NCBI GenBank assembly: GCA_021401465.1 | Contig: JADDMT010000042.1 | Span: 186,001 to 250,000 of the forward strand | Reading direction: 5' to 3' | Length of the DNA: 64,000 nt | Source: Teratosphaeria epicoccoides | Lineage: Eukaryota > Ascomycota > Dothideomycetes > Mycosphaerellales > Teratosphaeriaceae | Part shown: piece by piece, positions 32,601 to 41,991 of the stretch | Position numbering within the stretch: position 1 is the stretch's first letter | Layout of the letters: the number at the start of each line of letters is the position of its first letter | Program-made: the position numbers and the translations under genes | Notes under the pieces: model-generated | Told to the model about the DNA's origin: nothing | The model's database searches: none | Seen by the model: only the letters and a program-made list of their open reading frames with translations

Positions 32601-33745
32601 GGCAGACGATCACGATGGGAGGAGCTCCTGCTACCGTCAACGGGAATACGGTATCATTGGGCTCTGGAGGAGGTCTGGTAGTCAATGGAGGTCAAGCGAC
32701 GCAGGCAGCGCATACTGGTGATCGGGGATCGGCGGGCACTGTGACTTATAATGTGGGCAGCAATACTTTCACTGCCGTGCACGCCACCAGTGCAAGTAAT
32801 GTCTACAACGTTGGTGGCACGACTCTGAGCGAGGGCGGAGCGCCTGTGACCATCCAGGGCACGACGTATTCGGCAGGTCCGACAGGACTGGTCGTCAATG
32901 GCCAGGGAGCGACGGCTGTTGCCACACAGTCTTCTGTTGGTGGAGACGGCGCCAGCTTGAAAATCGTCGGTGTCGGTGGCCATAGTGGAGCTATTGCGGT
33001 CAACGGTGCCACGCTTTACAATGGCGGCTCGGCGACAGTGATTTCTGGCGCAACTCTCAGTGCTGGAAGCAGTGGTCTGGTGGTTGATGGGCACAGGACT
33101 GTACCTGTTGCTGTGCCTGTTTCGCAAGAAGGCCAAGCAGCAGCCGCTGTGACGCTTGGGTCACAGGTGTACACGGCAGTCGCTGCGTCGGGAACTGGAA
33201 ACGGGGTTGTGATTGGCGGCCAGACGCTTTCGGAGGGAGACTCTGCAGCGACGATTGGTGGACACACCGTCAGTGATGGCGCCAGCGGACTAGTGGTCGA
33301 CGGCACCAAGACCATCGGCCTCTCATCCCCAGCACCTACAACAGCTTCAGCCAGATTGATGAATTACAACGGCCAGACACTGACCATTCAGTTCCCACAC
33401 ACGATGGGAGGCAACGCCGTAGTGGACGGTGTGACCATGACTGCCGGGGAGCAGATGACTCTGAGTTCTGTCGTTGTCAGCGAAGGGAGTGCTGGGCTGG
33501 TGTTTAGTGCTTTGACGGTCAGCAGGAAGACGAACATTGGCAGCGGCAGTGCGGCTACGAGCAGTTCTGGGAGTGAGCTGCCGTCGGTGATTGTTACGAC
33601 GGGTTCGAGGGTCGGTACAATGGTGTCGGCGAGTCGGCCGAGCTCGAGCACGGGTACGAAGAAGAGTGGTGCCGGGAGGGGGCTGGGAGGGTTGACAGTG
33701 AACTTGGTGATGGTGATGAGTGTGGTAACTGTGATATTGATATAG
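29672..33745 (+). CDS. Large GPI-anchored adhesin-like cell-surface protein
   Basis: Exons 29672-29744, 29789-30097, 30154-31041 and 31101-33745 give 1304 aa. Intron 1 is very short (44 nt). Signal peptide: CRIVLLLLSSAA at about 14-24. The N-terminal half (to about 650) is N-glycosylated and Cys-containing, with CNPNCGACPYYPFNLTST, GPYATMSGETFYANRAYISL and CSIILDDAYAPVLAVPPQ, then DPPTALTAV. The middle is a Ser/Thr/Gln-rich stalk. About 930-1265 hold four diverged 50-60-aa modules with GGQTI...GGAPATVNG...SLGSGGGLVVNG patterns, probably beta-strand repeats. The C-terminus GLGGLTVNLVMVMSVVTVILI after a Ser/Gly/Lys stretch is a GPI-attachment signal. Such proteins are wall or plasma-membrane surface proteins; I cannot assign a ligand. 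A short GT...AG-like segment inside exon 3 (27 nt) is too small to be an intron. Confidence 0.8.
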
Positions 33746-34043
33746 ATACCTATTGTACATATTGCCAGGATTGTTGACAAATATGTCCTGTTTTGGAGGT
33801 TGGACAGCCTAGGAGGTAGACATGCTTACTAACGGCCCTGCAAGCTGCAAGCCAGCAAGGCAGCCAGAAACTCGATACCTTACTAATTAGCTACCTTACC
33901 AAAGTCAATGGCTTGATAGGCTTATCCCAGCCTCGGCTCAGTGGTGAGTAAGTCATCTCACGGACCCAGAGTCCGTACCATCTCAAGATGTATGCCAAAA
34001 GATTACATCTGGCCATCTATCCCTTAGCCTCACCACGTCTACC
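33746..34043. other. Intergenic region
   Basis: 298 bp between two genes on the same strand, with several TAC/TTAC steps near 33880-33900. No gene. Confidence 0.5.
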
Positions 34044-34847
34044 ATGCCTCGCCTACTCACCTACAGCACCCTAAGTCTCCTCGCCATCAGCGCCGCAGCC
34101 AACAATGGCCTCCGCCTCACGGAAAAAGAACTATCGCAATACGACGGCACCGACGCCTCCAAACCCATCTACCTCGCCATCAACGGCACCATCTTCGACG
34201 TCTCCGCCTCCCCCTCCTTCTACGGCCCCGGAGGCCACTACCACCACTTCACCGGCAAAGACGCCTCGCGCGCGTGGGTCTCGCAGTGCTGGGACACCGA
34301 GGACCAGCTCACCTGGCGCATGGAGGGCGTCGAGGAGATGTTCATGCCGAAGTACCTCGACGAGCAGATCGCCGCGGCCGCAGACGGCGACGCCGAGTCC
34401 GTGATCGATGGCGCTGGCGCATTCGGGGGTAAAGAGTTGGCCAGGATGGCGAGACCGGTGATCGAGAAGTTCGGGAAGCCGTCGAAGAAGGAGGTCGAGC
34501 AGCGGCGGAGGAGGGATAGGAAGGAGGCGAAGGCTGGGGTCGACAAGGCTCTCGGACACTGGGTTGAGTTTTTCCGGGGTAATGAGAAGTACGAGGTCGT
34601 TGGGGAGGTTGTGCTGGATGGAGCGAATACGCCCGCGCCGCCGAAGGTGTGTGAGAAGAGTTTGGCCAAGAGGCCGATGAAGGGGGGCAGGTTGCAGAAG
34701 ATGTTGGATAGTACGGGAGGGCTGTCGATGTATGGGGGGGAGGCGAGCAAGAATAAGGCCGAGGGGAAGATGCCGAGTTTCGTGCAGGACATGTTAGGTG
34801 AGAAGAAGGAAGAGAAGGTTGCGGAGGAGGGCAGGGATGAGTTGTAG
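34044..34847 (+). CDS. Cytochrome b5-like heme/steroid-binding (MAPR) protein with C-terminal RDEL
   Basis: Intronless, 267 aa. Signal peptide MPRLLTYSTLSLLAISAAANN. The cytochrome b5-like domain lies at about 22-120: LRLTEKELSQYDGTDASKPIYLAINGTIFDVSASPSFYGPGGHYHHFTGKDASRAW, the pattern of membrane-associated progesterone receptor proteins. A charged region of coiled-coil character follows (KKEVEQRRRRDRKEAK). The protein ends GRDEL, an ER-retrieval tetrapeptide. I infer a soluble ER-lumen heme- or sterol-binding protein; fungal homologues often have this layout. A conserved Tyr (SFYGPGG) that contacts heme in MAPR proteins is present. The 5' part has strong C-biased third positions, unlike the 3' part. 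It converges with LTE1. Confidence 0.88.
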   Translation: MPRLLTYSTLSLLAISAAANNGLRLTEKELSQYDGTDASKPIYLAINGTIFDVSASPSFYGPGGHYHHFTGKDASRAWVSQCWDTEDQLTWRMEGVEEMFMPKYLDEQIAAAADGDAESVIDGAGAFGGKELARMARPVIEKFGKPSKKEVEQRRRRDRKEAKAGVDKALGHWVEFFRGNEKYEVVGEVVLDGANTPAPPKVCEKSLAKRPMKGGRLQKMLDSTGGLSMYGGEASKNKAEGKMPSFVQDMLGEKKEEKVAEEGRDEL

Positions 34848-35184
34848 ATTGTCGAATCCATGAATTGATTGGCGCATGGCTGTGCGACTGCAATTTGAAC
34901 TACTCGTGTGCTTGAGCCTCTTTCCTGCCATTACTGGTTCGCTGCCGCCGAGATCGATGATGAGGCAGCTCTGCGCATCACCCCGACGCGCCCTTGATTC
35001 CTCTGGTACTCTGTGCTGGTCTCGACGATCGTAGACATCCCCCTCCCCCAACACATTATCATTATCTACAGCTGAAACTTATGCCCTTCAACAATGATTA
35101 CACCGTCGCTGAACCGCTGATTCTCGCTTCCCCAGCAGCGCCCATCTCATATCGTTCATCATCATGATCGTCATCAATACCCAA
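34848..35184. other. Convergent intergenic region
   Basis: 337 bp between the stop codons of the MAPR protein (+) and LTE1 (-). It should hold both 3' ends; no distinct element is seen. Confidence 0.5.
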
Positions 35185-38100
35185 TCAATCAGCCTCCAAA
35201 CTCCTGCTCCTCGCCGCAATCTCCGAATCCTCCAACGCCGCCAACCACAAACATCGACTCAACACCTCCGGATGCGGATGAAACACGTACTTCGCACTCG
35301 CCTCGATCAAGCGCAAAAGACTCTTCACAATCGTCGCCGACGTCTGGTACCGCTCGAAATTCACCAGCGGCTCCTTCGCCGGCGGCACAGGATCAATACG
35401 TGCCGGCTTCTGCGCGTTGAACATCAAGTCGTGCGTGTACAACCCAATGAACGGGATACATCCGCTCTCAGCACCCGTCGACTCCATCTCCACGCGCAAA
35501 TTATGAAAGTTGCGTAGCGGCTGGCAAAGCTTCTCGAGGCGCGCTAGCTTCTGCTTCTCCATCGGCGCCACGAGCGCCCACGTGCGGTGTAGGCGCGCCA
35601 GATCGGTGGAGAGCAAGGCGAGCGTGATTTGGTACATGGAGGCGTAGTTGCGGAAGCGGAAGCAGTGGATGGCGATGTGGATATACTTGGTGATGCACCG
35701 GGCGCGTTCGGAAGCCGCCTCGGTCAGTAAGCATTCGGAGACGACCCATTTGACCACGAGATTGAAGCGTGCGACGACGATGTCGACGCCGGTGTTGCCG
35801 TCGTGCTTCAGGTAGTCCACCCAGTTTCGGACGTACGGTGGCGCCTGGTGCCAGTTGAGACTGATCAGATCTTTCCAGTCAACCTCGTCCAGTGCGTCTT
35901 TTTCAATGATGGTAAGCTGTTCGGCAATGACTTCCGACTCGAAGGCCAGGACGAAGGGCAGATGCGCAGCATTCTTCAGTGCGGGCGAGGTCCTGGAGCG
36001 TCGCAGGCGGCTGTCTTGGCCCGGCGGAGGCTGCACATGTTTGTCTGAGTTGGGCGACAACAATCCTGGCGCGCTCTGAGCTTCTTTCAGTTGCGGCGAC
36101 GGCTGCAATTGCTGTAGTCTCGATTTGGAACGTTCAGGTATGTCTGCAGATCCGACCATCCTGGCAGGCGATTGATCCAAGGGCGCACCAATCGTGGAAG
36201 GACGCGTGGGAGTCGGGTTGGGGTAGGACGGCGGAGAAGCGGCATTGTTATCGTCCTCGAGTGTGTCGTCGAAGAAGAAACTTTGCATATGAGTGCTGTC
36301 GTCGCCAGGGGTTTCCGCGATCTCCGTCGAGATATCACTCAAGCTCTCGTTGTCGTCCAGAAGGAAAGAACCCTGCACAGATTGCCCAGTGGTCGATGAC
36401 TTGCCCGGACTTTGCATATGCTCTTTCTCATCCTCGTCCCTTCTTACACGCTCGACAAAGGTCACAGATTTCGGCGACGGTGAGATCGATTTCGCGGATG
36501 CCACGACATGGGCCGGGAGTTTGATCGCTCTTGGAGAAAGTGACGGCGCTGGCACGGCTGAGTCCTGGGCCTCCCATCGCACGTACGTGCCTGTGTTAGC
36601 CATTGAGGGCTCACGGCCGTTGTCCGTCAGGTTCAGGTCGGAGTTTGACAAAGCATAAATGCTGGCACCCTGAGTTTCCGTCAAAGGACTCGTAAGCCCA
36701 TATTCCTCAATCGACGTCGTGCTGGCGCCCGTCATGCTCGTGATCGGAGTCTGGCAATGATCCACCTCCTGGTTCTGTCGCTCGAGAGCGGCGAATTCTT
36801 CACTTAAAGTTGGGATTGAGAATGTGCTTCCATTTGGACTTCCTGTTTTGCCTTCGAGCTTCGCCAGGGCATCTTCAATGCCGCCAGCATGCGAGTAGCT
36901 CGGCAGCTTGGCTAAGTTGTTCGCATGCAATCGGAAGGATGGTCGCAAGCTGGGCTGGGATGAGTGAGTCGCCAGCAGCGAGACCGCCTCGTCTTTGTCG
37001 GTCAAAGCTTGCGGCGACCTCCTTCCTGGCGGCACATGTGCCGACGAGCGTGGTGGAATTTGACGATCTGGCATATCCAGGGCGCCGAAAGATTGAGGTG
37101 CCGCAAATTGGCCGGAGAAGTGGGTGCCAGAAAGCTCGTGGCCGGACGATGGGTACCCTGTGTAGGCTGTTGTCGCGTATGAGCCCGAGGTGTGTGGCCG
37201 GGGCGGTAGTTCTAGGCTGTGTACATGGTCCGCGGCTTTCAGATCGCCGCCCGGCCTCCTGCGCAATGTAGGACCTATGGGCGGCAGGTCGAGACCGCCC
37301 GCCTGAAGGCCAGAGGACGCGAGTGCTCCGTCCGAGCCAGGTTGCGCCAGGCTGTCTACATGATCTGCACCATCACGTGTCTTCCAAGGAGCGAGAAGGT
37401 CGCGCATTGATGTGTCTGGATCAGGTTTCAAAGCCTCGTCAAGCCGTACTCCTGGCCCATTTGGTGCACCGGCATTTGCTTGTGTCTGTGTTCCGACACG
37501 CGTCTTCCCGTTTTGTACGGTTTCCTGCGACCGACCGAACAGCGGTTGTGGCGTCATGATGGCGCTTGAGCTTGAGTGATGTGCAGGCAGCGCGCCTGAG
37601 GCATAGGTCGTAGGCATTGGAGTTGCCCCTGTATCATCCACGATCATGATTGATCGACTGCCTACTGTGACATGACTGTCCAGGCGCTCGAGGCGTGGCG
37701 CTGGTTGCAACGAGTAATGGACGTCCCTCACGTACTCGTGCTCGTCTGCCTCCACGCTCGTCGGCAACCTTTCCTCTCCTTGCTCCTCTACTGGGCTGGG
37801 CAAATCAACATCGTGGAAGGCATCTTTATAAGACGCACCAATTGTAGCACCGAGCAAATCAACTCTGAGCGGCCCACGAAGCTTCTGCCATGCCGACGAC
37901 TGAGCCGGCTTCCCAGCAGCGGCCATGTCGCTGGAGCTGCGAGAGTCTGAGGAGGTTCCCGAACGATTGGATCGTTGTGGGGAATCGTTGCGTCTTCGAC
38001 TACTTAGTGCACGGCGCACATCACCCATAATTCTTTTCACGCCTAGGTTCTGTTGTGCCGCTCGATCCCGGAAGTAGCTGTCTTGCATACCGTCATACCG

Positions 38101-40224
38101 AGCCACGCGCTGGTCCATTCCAGGGCTCAATGGGACCAGGAAGTCCAGATTAGGTGGCGACGGCTGTAGAAGCAAGCCTCGTACAAGTCCGCCCGTGAAC
38201 GCAATTGCTGGGAATGCTCGAATGTCGATGCTTTCGGCTTTGTTCGACTGTATTGTTGCCCTGTCATCCCGGAAAGCGTCTGAAAAGCTGCCGCTGCGCT
38301 TGTGTTGGCGTGGAGCGCGGCTGCTAGGTTTCCTCGACAACGGTGGGTTCCTCTGCCCGACAGGCCGCGCGATGCCATGGTGGTCCCCCAATTTTGCCGA
38401 TGGTCGAATGTTGCGTAGGAACGGCACGGAGCACGACAGTACCTGCATACTCGCCACGCTCAGCGGCGAGGCAGGAATGCTTGCTTTCCGGACCATGATC
38501 GTGCCCTCTTGGCCCCACATCTGCATTGTACTGTCTCGGTCGTGACAACCAACCTCTGCCCGAATATCAACAGACTCGGACAAACGCCGAAAGTCTGGCC
38601 GAGAGGCAAGTGAGGTCATCGGTCGTGGAGGGCTGCCCTCAGGCGTCTGCGGGATCTCCACGTCGTCGCCCCCAGGAGTGATGTCGGCTTCTGCAGATGT
38701 CTCCAGAATATCCTCCGTAGGCCAGAACAACGCGCAAGTACGCCTCCAGCACTTCTTCAACTCGCTCATGATGCTGATATCGGTGCCACCTTTGTCGGCT
38801 CGCTGCTGCAAAGAAGCAGAGATGTCGTTGACCATGACGCAAAATCGTTGGCGAAGACCCATGTCCAATGCGAAGTCGTCTCCAAAGTAGTTCAAGATCC
38901 AATGTCGCAGCGCCACGAAAGTCCGCACCCGCACAATGCGACCAACATCTGTGTCCGTACCGAGTGCCCAAAGCATCCGCGCGATCAGATATTCCAGGAG
39001 ATCTCGACATTTGAGAAAGCTCCGGAACGTCAAAAAGAAGTCAGACAGTAGCTCGTAGTCCAGAAATCTTGGTGAGGTGATCTGTGCTATCAATCTGACC
39101 GGCGTGGCGTGAGCGATTTTGCCATTGAGTCTGTTGTAGCGCACTATTGCAGGGTCGTTCGGCCTCGCTTCTATCGCATCGTACATTGCTGGCGTAGTGC
39201 CGCCATGGACAGGTGAATTCGAAAGTGGCGTGGGGAGAGCTCTTGCCGGGGTGGATGAATGCCTTGCTGCTCCCAGCGACGGATGAAGATGTGGCGCGAT
39301 GGAGTTCCTAGATGAATTGGTAGGTCCATGTGCGAGGCCAGATTGATGTGGGAACAAGGTGGACCACAGTGCATCTTGGTCAGTGCCAAGAGTGTATGTC
39401 GAGTTGTGCAAATATGCAGTCCCGCGGTCGCTGAAGCGCGGCGTGCCAATCCGGTAATGTGGGATATGCAAGTCCAGAAACCCGCCCGAGGGATCGAAAG
39501 GGCTTCTGGGCCGCGAGGCCTGCTCTCTCCCATTCAGCAACAGCCGCAGCTCATTCGCATCCATCGTCGATGACCGTCCATGTTCGCGATCGCGCTCGCC
39601 GACTGTCGAGAAGGAGGCGGATCGGTGTCGTCGGCGAGTTGGCTGCGAATTGGCCAAGCTCAGTGATGGCACCGAGGTCTGTGCCGCATGATCAACCCTT
39701 CCGCTCTGCTGGGCTCGCAGACGCGGTGTCCAGCTGCTCACAGAGGCATGACTCTGCTGCGGCCCAAGCATATCTGCGGGCTCGAGGCCGCCGTCCGAGG
39801 TGTCTGGAGGCGTCGCAGGCGGCTGCGCAAAGGCTGGTGGCGGAGCGCGCAACGATGGCTTCAGGTACAACGTGCCGCCAGCGCCCACGTTGGCGACGGT
39901 AAAGTGTCGCGCATTCGGGTCGTCGTCGTCATTGCTCGTGCTTGGCCTATCCAGAAGCGGTTCTGCGGTTTTCCTGGAGACCCGTATGGACTCGCTGCTG
40001 TCTTTCGCCTCGTTGATCCTGCCGGCAGACTGCCGATCTGATCTCTCCTGGGTGTCCTGGGTGTTGCTCTTGCCACTGCGGGCTTCCTCTCCGCGTGGTA
40101 CAGAATTTGCCGGCCCTTCCTCCACACCGGTGCCAACGTACGTGCTCGACTCCATCTCTCGCCATGAGCTGCAGGTCTCGAGACTCGAACACGATTGTCT
40201 CGGGTCTTTGCTGGCGCGTCGCAT
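35185..40224 (-). CDS. LTE1: Lte1-type Ras guanine-nucleotide exchange factor
   Basis: One long frame. I take ATG 40224 as the start (1679 aa); the frame stays open to 40269 but without an ATG. RasGEF N-terminal domain at about 350-510: NGKIAHATPVRLIAQITSPRFLDYELLSDFFLTFRSFLKCRDLLEYLIARMLWAL...VRTFVALRHWILNYFGDDF. A long low-complexity, Ser/Pro-rich middle. CDC25/RasGEF domain at about 1425-1679: SEVIAEQLTIIEKDALDEVDWKDLISLNW, VVKWVVSECLLTEAASERARCITKYIHIAIHCFRFRNYASMYQITLALLSTDLARLHRTW, GCIPFIGLYTHDLMFN. This two-ended layout and length are typical of Lte1, which in yeast acts in mitotic exit and Kel1/spindle-position control. In another frame just upstream (40439-40260) the strand reads DVVVLLSNGTRDPAVTKSRIRPW, which looks like natural protein; the true N-terminus may include it by an unseen exon or a frameshift. 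Confidence 0.87.
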   Translation of the reverse strand: MRRASKDPRQSCSSLETCSSWREMESSTYVGTGVEEGPANSVPRGEEARSGKSNTQDTQERSDRQSAGRINEAKDSSESIRVSRKTAEPLLDRPSTSNDDDDPNARHFTVANVGAGGTLYLKPSLRAPPPAFAQPPATPPDTSDGGLEPADMLGPQQSHASVSSWTPRLRAQQSGRVDHAAQTSVPSLSLANSQPTRRRHRSASFSTVGERDREHGRSSTMDANELRLLLNGREQASRPRSPFDPSGGFLDLHIPHYRIGTPRFSDRGTAYLHNSTYTLGTDQDALWSTLFPHQSGLAHGPTNSSRNSIAPHLHPSLGAARHSSTPARALPTPLSNSPVHGGTTPAMYDAIEARPNDPAIVRYNRLNGKIAHATPVRLIAQITSPRFLDYELLSDFFLTFRSFLKCRDLLEYLIARMLWALGTDTDVGRIVRVRTFVALRHWILNYFGDDFALDMGLRQRFCVMVNDISASLQQRADKGGTDISIMSELKKCWRRTCALFWPTEDILETSAEADITPGGDDVEIPQTPEGSPPRPMTSLASRPDFRRLSESVDIRAEVGCHDRDSTMQMWGQEGTIMVRKASIPASPLSVASMQVLSCSVPFLRNIRPSAKLGDHHGIARPVGQRNPPLSRKPSSRAPRQHKRSGSFSDAFRDDRATIQSNKAESIDIRAFPAIAFTGGLVRGLLLQPSPPNLDFLVPLSPGMDQRVARYDGMQDSYFRDRAAQQNLGVKRIMGDVRRALSSRRRNDSPQRSNRSGTSSDSRSSSDMAAAGKPAQSSAWQKLRGPLRVDLLGATIGASYKDAFHDVDLPSPVEEQGEERLPTSVEADEHEYVRDVHYSLQPAPRLERLDSHVTVGSRSIMIVDDTGATPMPTTYASGALPAHHSSSSAIMTPQPLFGRSQETVQNGKTRVGTQTQANAGAPNGPGVRLDEALKPDPDTSMRDLLAPWKTRDGADHVDSLAQPGSDGALASSGLQAGGLDLPPIGPTLRRRPGGDLKAADHVHSLELPPRPHTSGSYATTAYTGYPSSGHELSGTHFSGQFAAPQSFGALDMPDRQIPPRSSAHVPPGRRSPQALTDKDEAVSLLATHSSQPSLRPSFRLHANNLAKLPSYSHAGGIEDALAKLEGKTGSPNGSTFSIPTLSEEFAALERQNQEVDHCQTPITSMTGASTTSIEEYGLTSPLTETQGASIYALSNSDLNLTDNGREPSMANTGTYVRWEAQDSAVPAPSLSPRAIKLPAHVVASAKSISPSPKSVTFVERVRRDEDEKEHMQSPGKSSTTGQSVQGSFLLDDNESLSDISTEIAETPGDDSTHMQSFFFDDTLEDDNNAASPPSYPNPTPTRPSTIGAPLDQSPARMVGSADIPERSKSRLQQLQPSPQLKEAQSAPGLLSPNSDKHVQPPPGQDSRLRRSRTSPALKNAAHLPFVLAFESEVIAEQLTIIEKDALDEVDWKDLISLNWHQAPPYVRNWVDYLKHDGNTGVDIVVARFNLVVKWVVSECLLTEAASERARCITKYIHIAIHCFRFRNYASMYQITLALLSTDLARLHRTWALVAPMEKQKLARLEKLCQPLRNFHNLRVEMESTGAESGCIPFIGLYTHDLMFNAQKPARIDPVPPAKEPLVNFERYQTSATIVKSLLRLIEASAKYVFHPHPEVLSRCLWLAALEDSEIAARSRSLEAD

Positions 40225-41991
40225 GCGCCCACTCCGAGTGCCTGCTAGCAGTCCATGGTGTATGCCCACGGACGAATGCGAGACTTGGTGACTGCCGGAT
40301 CGCGCGTGCCGTTACTCAGTAGCACCACGACGTCCTTGTCGAAGCACGTACGCCTATCGCAATAACACTCGTTCGCGCGTGAGCTCGGGCTCGTGACCGG
40401 GCACCGAACAGCCAAGTCGCCAATGCTTCCAAATCGCATGCGTGATGAGAGATGAGAGACTCGTTACCAAAGCTCAGACTTGCTCATCACAGCCGCCCAG
40501 CCATCATCTGCACGCTGCGGCAGGCGCTTGACGGATCATCACAAGGCTCGCGCCGGCTTACGCTGGGGCTCGCAGATCTACCGAGTCCCTGGTCCGCGCC
40601 AGCACATCCTTGTGCAATCAAATCTCTGACCGACGCCGTTTTGACACGCCGCACGCGACTTTTCGCAGCGCAACGGGCGTGGGACGGGTCAGGATCCATG
40701 AACATCATCCCCCCCCCCCATCCACAATCGATGGCACGATTGACCTTCCCGTCGCGAATCCCGATCAGGTCATCTGCCAGTGCGACGTGCGTGAATGTCC
40801 CCCGGGCAATTAAGCTCCCGATCGGACGGCAAGAACCACCCTGGCCTCTAGCTACATCGAAACAACCACACTTGTGCATGCAGATCTTGACTCGTGAACT
40901 CCAAAACACCCGCCCCTCGACCCGGGACGGCCTGGTCATGGCGGAAGAAGCTGCAAGCCAGTCCTTGCTCCGACGTCACTGTTGCTGCATCTGCAGGCCA
41001 GGACCAAAAGGATTGTTGATAAGAACATGGAAAGCAGTGGTGCATCGCGATGTCGTTGACCTGCAGGAGCACTTTCATCAATCGCATCAATCAATATGAA
41101 TGAGGTGCCGCTGCCATTGATATTCTGACCGTCCCTCTAACCACTGACATCACGATTCATCGAGCAAACCAGCATCAACCTGAGATCTCAGCGATATCGC
41201 ATGGAACTCCTTCCCTCCCTACCAACCTTGCTGGCCCGCACGGAAACACGTGTGTCTGACAGCACCGCAGAGTGCTCGGCCACAAGCTGAAACGATTGCA
41301 ATTTGTGAAACACAGTCACAGTGCTGGGAAGTCTGAGGTACCATCCAATCTCTCTGCCGATGTCAGACGAAAAGCAATGAAGCTTGTATCCAGAATAGGC
41401 ATGCGCGCGGAGGAAAGAACGAGCTTGATCTCGAGGGCTCCTTCCAACCGACGAGTTGTGATCTATTCGATCCAGTCAGTCACCAGTCGATGAGGGCAGT
41501 CGTCTGGGAGTTCATTGACCCGGCGTCCTTGTCATCAACACGAGCGACGACTCATCGATGGACCCCAGATCAAAAGCGGACGGCCAAGGTCATCAAACAG
41601 TTGAGCGGCAAACTTCATATACAGTAGTGTTTCACACCACCGCAGCTTCAGTCGCATCAATCGACGTGACACCGCTGCTCCGAAGTTCAAGCAGCCGAGC
41701 GCGCTCTCTCTCGCTTTGATCCGAGCAACTCCACGGATCATCAGTAGGGAATAGATGTAGAGTTCCTCAGCAGATGCCCTTCACATCCACCGACGATTCT
41801 CCGCCATCTCATCATGACATTCGTGCATGCCCAACAGCATTTGGCCGTGCATAGCAAAGGAAAACATCCCAAACCCAATGCGTGCCGTGCTGTACACAAA
41901 ATACTCTGCGAACTGTACAACACCAAACCAGCATCTGTATACAAATACATCTACCTCCACCTTCTCCCCTCCCGACCCCAACCCCACCTAC
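40225..41991. other. 1.8 kb intergenic region between LTE1 and VTC4
   Basis: Upstream of LTE1 (-) and downstream of VTC4 (-). A poly-C run lies near 40709-40719. Frames here look like chance. The part at 40260-40439 may be LTE1 5' exon sequence. Confidence 0.45.
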
